From: Aporrectodea caliginosa
Taxonomy: Eukaryota; Annelida; Clitellata; Crassiclitellata; Lumbricidae
DNA: 64,000 bases
Reading direction: 5' to 3'
Assembly: GCA_020284085.1 (NCBI GenBank)
Contig: JACEVL010000801.1
Location: 470,001 to 534,000, forward strand
Part shown: positions 47,325 through 58,400 of the stretch, piece after piece
How the letters are laid out: each line of letters begins with the position of its first letter
Position numbering within the stretch: position 1 is the stretch's first letter
Notes under the pieces: model-generated
What the model was told of the DNA's origin: nothing
What the model saw: only the letters and a program-made list of their open reading frames with translations
Database searches by the model: none
Translations under genes and position numbers: made by a program

Positions 47325-47605
47325 CTCTTGTGGGACTGTCATAACTCATAGCATAACAAGGGTTTTAACTTTTAAGTGGTTCAGAAGAAGTGGTTCTAAC
47401 ACACAAGGCTGTGTTAAAACCACTGCAAATTAACCTGGAACGCTTAATAACCAAATTTCCGTAGTTTCCTCTTAAAGTTGATAGTTTCCACTGAGTCTAC
47501 AACTCTTGCTCTGAAGAATTTCTGCCCTAATGTTCCTTTCCGCTTCTTACATAATTTACATCTGTGTCCCCGCATTGCCTTGTTTTGAGCAAATTCTGAG
47601 AATAC
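47325..47605 (-). pseudogene. LINE 3' end, inverted relative to 45595
   Basis: Minus strand: QNKAMRGHRCKLCKKRKGTL GQKFFRARVVDSVETINFKR KLR, then CAGGTTAATTTGCAGTGGTT...TCTGAACCACTT. Same family as 45595-46010, so the pair makes a 1.7-kb-spaced inverted repeat around exon 4 of the candidate peptide gene. Confidence 0.75.
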
Positions 47606-48222
47606 TCCCAATGTAGTGCTTCATTTCCAGTCACATAGTGCTTTCGGAGCATTCGTGATGCATTGGTGTTGGTTACGATGATTATGATTGTTGCTATGGT
47701 GATGATGACGACTGCAGCACTGTGTCCTTAAACAATGGAGTTAAAACAAGCAATTGTTTATAAAGATTCAGATCAAATATTCTTTACAGACAGACCCACC
47801 AGATTCCATCATTATGTCCGAGCCCTAAAACATGGCTACCTCTTTCGGGATCCCTTATATTTTAATGTCCAGATTAGGATGCCTTCATAGACACCGTTAC
47901 AGCGCCCGCCCGCCCCCCTATTTTTTAAATTGTGCTGTCCCTATACAAATTCATGTGAGAATCTCTATATAGAAATATTTATATATAAATAGTGCAAAAT
48001 ATATGTGCAGCTCAATGTTCGCCAAATTGTTTTTGATCAAAAATAAAACTTCAAACAGAGCGGGGTAATAATGTTCCAATAAATCTATTTTAATTTCTGT
48101 TTATTACATATAATTCTTTCACTGGACACAACATAAAGCAGCAAACGCTAGATGACATTTTCACGAGTTAGGCCTACTCTGCTTTCTAAGGTTTGCACTT
48201 ACATCAATTTTAACTGTAAAAA
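47606..48222. other. Sequence between the candidate peptide gene and the satellite
   Basis: AT-rich. Possible polyadenylation signal AATAAA at 48042. TAGGCCTA at 48169. No coding region seen. Confidence 0.4.
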
Positions 48223-48573
48223 AATACAGCCCGTAAAAACAAAGTTTTTTACTATATCCATCTACTATCCTATAATGCGTCTTATGAAGCAGTTACCTCT
48301 ACAAATATATAGTCCGCGTTCATTTTACGACTGCGGCCAATCACAACGCTGGCCAATCACAACGCTCCGTATCGGAAAAGGGATTCCCCGATTCGAAAAG
48401 TTTAGTCCCCGATTCTATAAGCTAGCCTTTTTGGGGGAGCTGAAATTTTGATAGAATGAAGTGTGTGCGAGGGCGAGTCTATATGCCAAGTTTCACGACG
48501 ATTGAATGATTGTAAGTGATCGAACTAGTCGTCGCAAGATTTGACTTTTTAGCCTGTGGCTCAATCAATCAAT

Positions 48574-48613
<40 letters not shown>

Positions 48614-51105
48614 ATTCCCGCAAGTTAAAGTAGATGGATAAATAAAATACAGCCCGTAAAAACAAAGTTTTTTACTATATCCATCTAGTATCCTATAACG
48701 TGTACTCTGAAAATAGTCCGCGTTCATTTTACGTCATAGCGTGCGTTTAATCAGGCAGCGCGCCCGTATTTGTTGCGGCCAATGGCAACGCTGGCCAATG
48801 GCAACGCTGCGTATCGGAAAAGGGGATTCCCCGATTCGAAAAGTTGAGTCCCCGATTCTATAAGCTAGCCTTTTGGGGAGCTGAAATTTTGATAGAATGA
48901 AGTGACTGCGAGGGCGAGTCTATCTGCCAAGTTTCAGGACGATTGAATGATTGTAAGTGATCGAATTAGTCGTCGCAAGATTTGACTTTTAGCCTGTGGC
49001 TCAAACATAGAAACATTCAAGCAAGATTTCCGTAAGTTAAACTAGATGGATAATAAAATACAGCCCGTAAAAACAAAGTTTTTACTATATCCATCTAGTA
49101 TCCTATAACGTGTAGGCCTACTCTGAAAATAGTCCGCGTTCATTTTACAACATAGCATGCGTTTAATGAGGCAGCGCACCAGTTTTTGTTGCGTCCAATG
49201 ACAACGCTGGCCAATGGCAACGCTGCGTATCGGAAAAGGGGATTCCCCGATTCGAAAAGTTGAGTCCCCGATTCTATAAGCTAGCATTTTTTTGGGGAGC
49301 TGAAATTTTGATAGAATGAAGTGACTGCGAGGGCGAGTCAATCTGCCAAGTTTCATGACGATTGAATGATTGTAAGTGATCGAATTAGTCGTCGCAAGAT
49401 TTGACTTTTTAGCCTGTGGCTCAAGCAAGCAAGCAAGCAAGCAAGATTGCAAGATTTCCGCAAGTTAAACTAGATGGATAATAAAATACAGCCCGTAAAA
49501 ACAAAGTTTTTTACTATATCCATCTAGTATCCTATAACGTGTACTCTGAAAATAGTCCGCGTTCATTTTACAACATAGCGTGCGTTTAATGAGGCAGCGC
49601 GCCCGTTTCTGTTGCGGACAATGGCAACGCTGGCCAATGGCAACGCTGCGTATCGGAAAAGGGGATTCCCCGATTCGAAAAGTTTAGTCCCCGATTCTAT
49701 AAGCTAGCCTTTTTGGGGAGCTGAAATTTTTATAGAATGAAGTGTCTGCGAGGGCGAGTCTATCTGCCAAGTTTCACGACGATTGAATGATTGTAAGTGA
49801 TCGAATTAGTCGTCGCAAGATTTGACTTTTTAGCCTGTGGCTCAAGCAAGCAAGCAAGCAAGATTGCAAGATTTCCGCAAGTTAAACTAGATGGATAATA
49901 AAATACAGCCCGTAAAAACAAAGTTTTTTACTATATCCATCTACTATCCTATAATGCGTCTTATGAAGCAGTTACCTCTACAAATATATAGTCCGCGTAC
50001 ATTTTACGACTGCGGCCAATCACAACGCTGGCCAATCACAACGCTCCGTATCGGAAAAGGGGATTCCCCGATTCGAAAAGTTTAGTCCCCGATTCTATAA
50101 GCTAGACTTTTTTGGGGAGCTGAAATTTTGATAGAATGAAGTGTGTGCGAGGGCGAGTCTATCTGCCAAGTTTCACGACGATTGAATGATTGTAAGTGAT
50201 CGAACTAGTCGTCGCAAGATTTGACTTTTTAGCCTGTGGCTCAATCAATCAATCAAGCAAGCAAGCAAGCAAGCAAGCAAGATTCCCGCAAGTTAAAGTA
50301 GATGGATAATAAAATACAGCCCGTAAAAACAAAGTTTTTTACTATATCCATCTACTATCCTATAATGCGTCTTATGAAGCAGTTACCTCTACAAATATAT
50401 AGTCCGCGTTCATTTTACGAATGCGGCCAATCACAACGCTGGCCAATCACAACGCTCCGTATCGGAAAAGGGGATTCCCCGATTCGAAAAGTTTAGTCCC
50501 CGATTCTATAAGCTAGCCTTTTTTGGGGGAGCTGAAATTTTGATAGAATGAAGTGTGTGCGAGGGCGAGTCTATATGCCAAGTTTCACGACGATTGAATG
50601 ATTGTAAGTGATCGAACTAGTCGTCGCAAGATTTGACTTTTTAGCCTGTGGCTCAAACAAACATTCAAGCAAGCAAGCAAGCAAGCAAGATTCCCGCAAG
50701 TTAAAGTAGATGGATAATAAAATACAGCCCGTAAAAACAAAGTTTTTTACTATATCCATCTAGTATCCTATAATGCGTCTTATGAAGCAGTTACCTCTAC
50801 AAATATATAGTCCGCGTTCATTTTACGACTGCGGCCAATCACAACGCTGGCCAATGACAACGCTGCGTATCGGAAAAGGGGATTCCCCGATTCGAAAAGT
50901 TGAGTCCCCGATTCTATAAGCTAGCCTTTTTGGGGAGCTGAAATTTTGATAGAATGAAGTGTCTGCGAGGGCGAGTCTATCTGCCAAGTTTCAGGACGAT
51001 TGAATGATTGTAAGTGATCGAATTAGTCGTCGCAAGATTTGACTTTTTAGCCTGTGGCTCAAACAAACAAACAAACAAGATTTGCGTAAGTTAAACTAGA
51101 TGGAT
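48223..51105 (+). repeat. Satellite: seven tandem units of about 408-428 bp
   Basis: Units begin with AATACAGCCCGTAAAAACAA at about 48223, 48646, 49057, 49485, 49902, 50313 and 50721. Two subtypes: A (units 2-4, with GTGTACTCTGAAAATAG and GGCAGCGCGCC) and B (units 1, 5-7, with TTATGAAGCAGTTACCTCTA). Each unit has a doubled CCAAT phrase (GGCCAATSRCAACGCTGGCC...), an (AAGC)n or (AAAC)n run of variable length, and an inverted repeat at the unit junction: CTAGATGGATA ... TATCCATCTAG with about a 40-bp loop. Frames of 60-136 codons on both strands are incidental. Confidence 0.95.
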
Positions 51106-51441
51106 AAAAAGCACACAACTATTTACACAAAATATTTTTTTTAAACCGACAGCATTTTCTCCGATAAAAGCCAGATTACTACAATTGCAACATCAGTCTA
51201 ACACCGTTTAGCAGAAACATAATAGTTGGAAGGCACTGCACTTGGTAAATAGCATCTGCTTCAATTAATAGCAAAAAAAATGAGAAGCTGCTCATGGCAA
51301 ATGTGTTCTTTGAATCAAAATCGTAACAGAAAACTGGACTACAGAGAGGCAAAGAACACGACTCAGAACATACAATACAGTACATATCTATCTACCTAAA
51401 TATATATATACACATATAAATATATACATGTATATATATAC

Positions 51442-51472
<31 letters not shown>

Positions 51473-51550
51473 CAATTATACATATCATACATATATATAG
51501 CAAGATACATAGACATAGCCTACATCAATCCGAGTATTTATGGAAAAAAG
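51106..51550. repeat. AT-rich flank with (TA)n / (TATACA)n
   Basis: TA-rich tract 51397-51505. No gene in 51106-51396. Confidence 0.8.
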
Positions 51551-51552
51551 GC

Positions 51553-51723
51553 ATGGCCAAAGTAACCATCTCGATCATCCTTGTTTTGTTATTTGCACTG
51601 GCTTCCTCAGCTCGGGTAGAGGGAGTTATGACCGGCCTTGTCCTCATCCCTCTGGTTTTACCATACGACCAGAGCACCAACGAACAACTATATGCACTTG
51701 GACATTTCCTTAGCGTCTTTTAG
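51553..51723 (+). CDS. Small ORF, 56 residues, signal-peptide-like (uncertain)
   Basis: ATG...TAG frame MAKVTISIILVLLFALASSA, then RVEGVMTGLVLIPLVLPYDQ and STNEQLYALGHFLSVF. The first 20 residues are a textbook signal peptide (K3, hydrophobic 4-17, ASSA cleavage). The remainder is another hydrophobic stretch and a polar tail without Cys. No homologue recognised. The minus strand is also open here and lies downstream of the LIM gene, so this may be part of its 3' UTR. Confidence 0.25.
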   Translation: MAKVTISIILVLLFALASSARVEGVMTGLVLIPLVLPYDQSTNEQLYALGHFLSVF

Positions 51724-52438
51724 GACCTTCAAATTAGTTGTTGAAAGTGCAGCATGAAGGATTTTGACATCAGCATATATCAACTGTTACAATAAATAGT
51801 TAACATTAATAATTATAATAATAATAATAAAAATAATAATAGTAATAATACATGTAATAATATTATTGTGGGGACGTAATAGTATTATCATAGGGACATA
51901 TTAAGTTCTTATTGTGGGTCACATTATTGTATTATTAGTTTGGAAAATCATTAATTCCATAATTTCCATATACCTTTCTTGCTTCTGTGATAAATTTTTC
52001 TTATATCACTGGAGATCTTACGCACCTCAAGTAAGTAAAAAATAATAACAATAGTTATAACTGTTACAACAGTTGAAAAAGTCACATAATAATATTTTTC
52101 ATGTGTTCAGCTGCAGTTTCCAAAGTTTGATGGCTACTGCAGTCTGCAGAGCAGAACCAAATGGTTACACAATAATAGTTTACAAATAAACCAATGTATA
52201 AATTATATACTTTAAGAGGTCTTCAAAAGGCACCAAATAATCGTCCAGGGTCAAACATAATTGTTCATTGTTACAAAGCGTTTTTTTTAACGACACAAAG
52301 TGCAGGTTGCAATGGAGAAGCAGCTGCAGTTATCCTCGGTGGCAAAGCGAAATTCGAGCAACGTGTTTCTCTATCTGCTTCTGATTTGTGGCATCTCTCT
52401 TTCCGAATTCAAGTAGACATCCCGCATTCTGCTCGGCT
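51724..52438. other. 3' UTR / flank of the LIM gene (minus strand)
   Basis: AT-rich, (AAT)n at 51815-51860. Directly downstream of the LIM gene stop codon on the minus strand. The + frame at 52194-52496 overlaps the last LIM exon and is taken as a shadow. Confidence 0.4.
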
Positions 52439-52464
52439 TCAGACTTTGCTGTACTTTAAACCCT
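52439..52464 (-). CDS. LIM gene exon h (last codons)
   Basis: Acceptor AATATTTTCCAG|AG; completes EGLKYSKV-stop. Short, but phase, acceptor and sense agree. Confidence 0.72.
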
Positions 52465-55400
52465 CTGGAAAATATTTAAATGCAGTAAATATTTAAATGT
52501 GTCGGTTAATCTAATTATCAGAAATGAAGACGAGCAGTCCTTTAAGCAACCTCCTGGAGTTTGTCTTGGACAACGATTCTGTTTAGTAACAACCAGTGTA
52601 TAATTATGGCTTGAACACTATGACAGTGGCGCTTTAGAAGTTCTTAGATAACTGTTATCATCAGCATCGTCGTCGTCGTCATCACCATCATCATTATTCT
52701 CATTTCTCATTATTATTACTATTATTATTAAAACAAACCCCAAAGACAGCCAAGAAGTGGCAGTAACCTCATTTTCTTAACCTCATGAATCACCGGAATT
52801 TTAAAAAACCCATTTATATTGTAAAAATGTTTGAAATTAATCATATATTATTTCAGAAAAGCGAAGTTAAACAGGTAGTTTAGTCACCTTAGTTATATTT
52901 AAAGCAATATAACTTTATATATTTAAGAATTATGTAAAATCATGAAGTCGACACAACTGGAAATAAGAAGACTGAAAATACAGTTATAAAACATATGAAA
53001 CTGTGAATTCATTTCTCATGCATGCATCCATGCACTTCTTCATGCATCTGCCTATGCATGCACACATGCACATATCAACCCCAGCCATGCACCCACCCCA
53101 GTGTCTGGACTCTCAGATCCTGTGAAAGCCACTTAATCTTGATGTCACAATTGATCAAATCACCCTCAATGAACTGCCCAGCCAAAAGCGGATAGGTATG
53201 CACATAAGTAAATATATATTCATGCTTGTATTTTTATACGCATGCTTGCATGTATGCATGGATGTACGTACAGATGCATATATGTACGTATGTATCCATG
53301 TATATACCCATGCAAGTATGCATGTACACATCTTTTTGTATACGTAGGTATTATGTGTGGAAGTACATGTGGTTATATACGTGCATGCATAGATCATAAA
53401 GTGTATGTATCAGTGTGTGTGCATGGGCAGGTAGGTGGGTAGGGAGGCAGGCAGACAAACATATAATGTAAGAAAATATAGAAACATCTTTTCCAAAGAT
53501 GAGGTAATTTAAAGCGGGCAAATACATTCCTGAATTGACATTCTCCCACATGTATACATCCCACATGTATGTATACATGTGTATGCATGCATTATTGCAT
53601 GCACTGCCTATAATATGCATGTACACATATACATGTGTGAATTTCTACATGTATTTATGTATGCATGTATCAAAGCATCTAATGTCGCACAGTTTAAGTA
53701 ACCAATAGGTACTCAACAGCCCTGCACACATGACTGCCTAACTATCTCCCAACTGCGGCTGGCAGAGCTATTAGCATCGAGCGTATCCAATGAATACAAG
53801 CAGGGTATTTTCAGCAAGGTAGGCATCTAAATAACTACGGGAATAATGCAACAGCTTTTCTAAAGGAAAGGCACGGTGATTACAGCAGGAGGCAATCGTT
53901 TCCGTAAATGAATGTGGATATGAATCCGGATATGAATGCGGATACGAATCCGGATGTGAATCCGAATATGAATCTCTATGTGAATCCGGATATGAATCTG
54001 GATATGATTGATCAGTCTACCTTGTTCGTTCGTGTAACAATTTCGACAGTGAAGTTTCGAGGCGAGAATTCGGAATTCATCTCGAGGCGACTGGTTGCGG
54101 AGCGGACAGCGACAGACGCTGCACTTAAAGCATCCAGGATGGAAGCAGAAGTCAAGCGAATCAAGGACTATGCATCTTCCGAAACCTAGGAAGGGAAGGG
54201 AACATTAGATGGATGGCAGCCGGCATGCACAGGCTGTACGAGAACACGCCAGAGTTATTAATTATTACTATTGCTAGATAATAAACTGAATATATTAGAA
54301 TATCCAATTAATTGTGATCGCTATTATAATTATTATTGCTGTTGATGCTATTTGATTGGTGTTAATAGTAAATTTTTCTTCTTAATTTAAACTTTTATCC
54401 TACTATTTAGAATATTTAGGGTAGTAGTGGGAGGGAGGGTGCTCTCTGTCTTAGTCTGTTCCGAGATCTGAAACTTGAAGGGAAAGACTGATTGTTATAG
54501 AATTCTTTCTGCCTTTCTCTTACGGTCGAAAACTCAATGGTCCTAACTGTACCTCAATGGTCCTAATCTTAACTCAATGGTCCTAATTGTAACTCAATGG
54601 TCCTAATTGTAACTCAATGGTCCTAATTGTAACTCAATTGTGGTCCTAATTGTAACTCAATGGTCCTAATTGTAACTCAATGGTCCTAATTGTAACTCAA
54701 GGGTCCTAATTGTAACTCAATGGTCCTAATTGTAACTCAATGGTCCTAATTGTAACTCAATTGTCCTAATTGTAACTCAAGGTCCTAACTGAAGTGTAAC
54801 TCACATATTTATTTATATAGCACCTCTGAAGGAAAGACTCATCAGAATATATTGTGCAATTAGTACAGAGCCTGACAGAGGGACGTCATCAACATTTAAA
54901 TGCATCAACTCACCTCACACTCGTTAAATTTTAAAATCTGAAAACAAACTAAACGAAAACAATTGAGCAAATAAAAAAGCAAACAAACAAGACAAAGATA
55001 GCAATTAATTAAAAATCAATTCAATCATGCACAATTGATATAAGCAAAATTAAATAAGCATAATTAAATTAAGTACAATACATTATATTAAGCACAACCA
55101 AATTACTGTAAGCACAAAATATTAATCACAAGCAATCAAGCACATTTTATTTAAGCACATTATAATCAAGTAAGCATAATTAAATTAAGCACAATAAAAT
55201 GAAGTACATTAAAATGAAGCACAATTTAATTAAGCACAGTTAAACTAAGCACAGCTTAAATAAGCAAAGTTTAACAAAGCACTATTTAATTCAGTACAAT
55301 ATCCATGGAAGTGTTAACAGAGACATGAGTTTGCTCCCAAATGTGCTACATTTTTGCAATTAGTTTGTTAAAGTTAAGAAAAAAAGAGTGCAGCAAAAAC

Positions 55401-58400
55401 CATGGAGCTTCACCATGGTTGGCTCCTCAATTGACGTTATAAATGCGAGATAATTGATGTGACAACTGTTAGCAGATTAATTAATGCGACAAAATTAACA
55501 CACAAGAAAACAAAGTCCCTCCTGTGCACACTCTTGTTAATTTTGGTTAATATGAAGTAATATGAAGTAAACAAGTAAGTAAATAATTAAATAAGTCAGT
55601 TACCAGTCAGTCAGCTGATCAGTAGATTAGATGGTCAGTACATACAGCATAGCTTTCAATTCCAGAATGAGGGGCCGACCACGGTTAAGCTGCCATGTTG
55701 CACTGTGGAAGTAGTATGGTATAGGGGAACAACTAGATAATCCTGTGTTGCAGAATGAAGAAATCGGCAACAAGGTAATAATGACTCTAGAATACATAGC
55801 TCTCTAAGTAGGATGGAACAAAACTTGTCAGGCAGGCTTAAGGATCTTGAACACAAAGTGTCTTTGTATGGGCAACCAATGCAGCTCTTCCCACATATAG
55901 TTAGACACATGACCATACTTCGGAATCCCACCAATTGCTTGAGCTACAGCATTTAACACAGACTGATGGTTTATTTGAGAGAAAGAAAGAGAGGCTTGAA
56001 TAAATGGCAATACCATAACCCACCCTAGAGCATGTGAAAGCATGCATCAGGGTAGAAGCAGTTTTGGCAGACAGTGAGTGACGTATAGTGCGGATCAGCA
56101 CAGATCATAAAGAATGTACAATATCCAGTCTTCACGTGCTCAAAGATCAATTCCAGTGTCTTATCCAGGTCACATATCAAAGAAGAAATGAAGGCATTTG
56201 GAAAGCTATGCTTCTAGTTATGCAAGGCCATCTTATGCAGCTGCCAATGGGTTGCAAAGCCAAATCTTTGTTAGGTTCATAAAGGTGGTGTATAGTCAGA
56301 AACATGCATGCATACACAATTTATGAAAGGCATTCAAATCACTCACCCAGTTCACTGTCACAGCCAGCACACTTCTGGCCACCATCAGATGATGCTGAAG
56401 TCTTAGACGACTCTGGCGACTTCAGTCCATGACTTTGACTGATGTCAAGGCTGCGTCGAGCGACGTCATCCTTTGAAGGACTTCGATGGTAGTCGAAAAG
56501 CATGGTCACCGCTTCTGAAGTCGGCTCAAGAGTAGGATCGTGGAGACTGCGCTGGTATGGAACAGCACCCGGGGCAAGAACAGGACTAGAAAACTGCGAC
56601 AGGTCACACGAGTAAGGTCGCGACTTTGACGGCTGAGGCACGTTGTAGGAGGCAGACCTCAGAGGAAGTTCATAGGATCTGATACGCCCTTCCGGTTGCT
56701 GAGTTCCAGCCGTTGGACCGACTTCGGAGTATCTTGGAAAGACTAGAGGATCTGAACCACCTGTTGGATGGTCCAGAGTTCCACGAAATTGGTTGCTATA
56801 TGGCTGATTCACGGTGTGCTTGGTGCTCAATGCTGGCACATCAACGGAATCGGGTTTAGGCGGTACCGTGGTGGTGGGCCACCTCGTTGGACCTGTAGCA
56901 CCCAAATTCTCCTGTGATGAACCATAAGACATGTTTGGGTAACCAGCTTGCCATAGATTTGTCACTTGGACATTGCCAGTGACGTCTGGTGGGCCGTAAT
57001 ATGTTGAAGCTGATTGTCTAGTACTGGAAGTCAGTGCAAAAGCTAGTCCTGCGGTCTGAGGTGGTGGAGAAGTTGGAATCGGCGGGGTGGTTTGTTTCAA
57101 TGAGTCCGTACGCACTGGAACGTTGGGCTTACTAGGTGCCGCTCGCATGGCAACTGGTGCCACCTGGTGTTCGATCTCCTGTGACCTTCTGACGTCTTCG
57201 AAATCGTCGTCATCGTCCCGACGAGCGGTGATCCATGACTCGCTGTCTTGGAGTCGATGCTTCGGAGGCGCCGAGATGTCTTGCAGAAGCTTTCGGTTCC
57301 ATGGCTGCTGCTGTGGTTGCTGTGGAAACGGATGATTGGATGGAAGAGAAGTGGGTGATGGATTCAGTGGGACACTTTGGCGGATCACAGGATCAGGTGA
57401 TGGATTCCCTGGGACAATTCTGCGGCTCACAGGCTGCTGCTGCTGGTGTGGTTGCTGAGGAAACTGATAATTGGATGGACGAGAAGCAGGTGGAGGTGGA
57501 TTCACTGGGACACTTCTGCGGATCGCCGGCTCAGGTGACGGATTCATTGGGACGCTTCTGCGGATGACAGGTTCAGGTGATGGATTCACTGGGACACTTC
57601 TGCGGATGACAGGTTCAGGTGATGGATTCATTGGGACGCTTCGAGAGATCGCAGGTTCCGGCTGTTGTAGAAGAAAGCAAGACATAACAACATCAGAAAA
57701 GCTTTTGGTGAGTGGCAGAATCAGTGGTAGAATCTAGGTAGGATTCTCCTATGGATTTGGATCTTTGACATTAGTTTCACTTGAAGGGACCACCAACTTG
57801 AATACCTGGGAGATTATATTGCCTGGGGATTATGTTACCATTGCTATACAAGTCACCAGAGTAGGTCAAACAGACTGATTCATTTACTGATTGACTGATT
57901 GATTGGTTGATTGAACTGAACAGTGAATATGTAATATTTCAACAACCTCGACAATTGCTTATCACATAACCTATCAGGAGAGTAAGCCACCAATCACATA
58001 CGCAGAGGTCGAGAAAATGAAGTTGCTAATACTTCTTTCCAACCATCATAGCATGCAAGGAAATTGCCCATTTTGTCAGCCTCATTTCTCAGATTAACTA
58101 CATTACCTCTGTTAAGCACCACAATACAACAAAGTTTCATTATTAGTATGCTCCGTTATATGCCATCTTTTAACTAACACTGAATAGAATTCAACATCCA
58201 CAAGTTTCATCACATAATAATTGTAATTGTAATCTGACATTTATTAAGCGCCACTTCAAGAAAAAACTTATCAGTGGCACTCCCGACCTCAACCACTGAA
58301 ATTACTGTTGAATACAGATTATACAGACTTCAGGAGCTTGTACTCATATATAGTTAGTTGATTGTTCTATTCTATTTACGGACTTATAAAGCGCCTTTCA

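Noticed and set aside
53908..54189. + strand ORF beginning MNVDMNPDMNADTNPD
   Set aside because: Its first part is a minisatellite and the rest is the antisense of the LIM exon g, which has clear zinc-ligand spacing on the minus strand.
54535..54795. CRISPR-like regular 20-bp repeats
   Set aside because: Units are contiguous without unique spacers, and the window is clearly animal nuclear DNA. It is a minisatellite.
56088..57737. + strand ORFs at 56088, 57087, 57235 and 57471
   Set aside because: Shadows of the LINE fragment and of LIM gene exon f.
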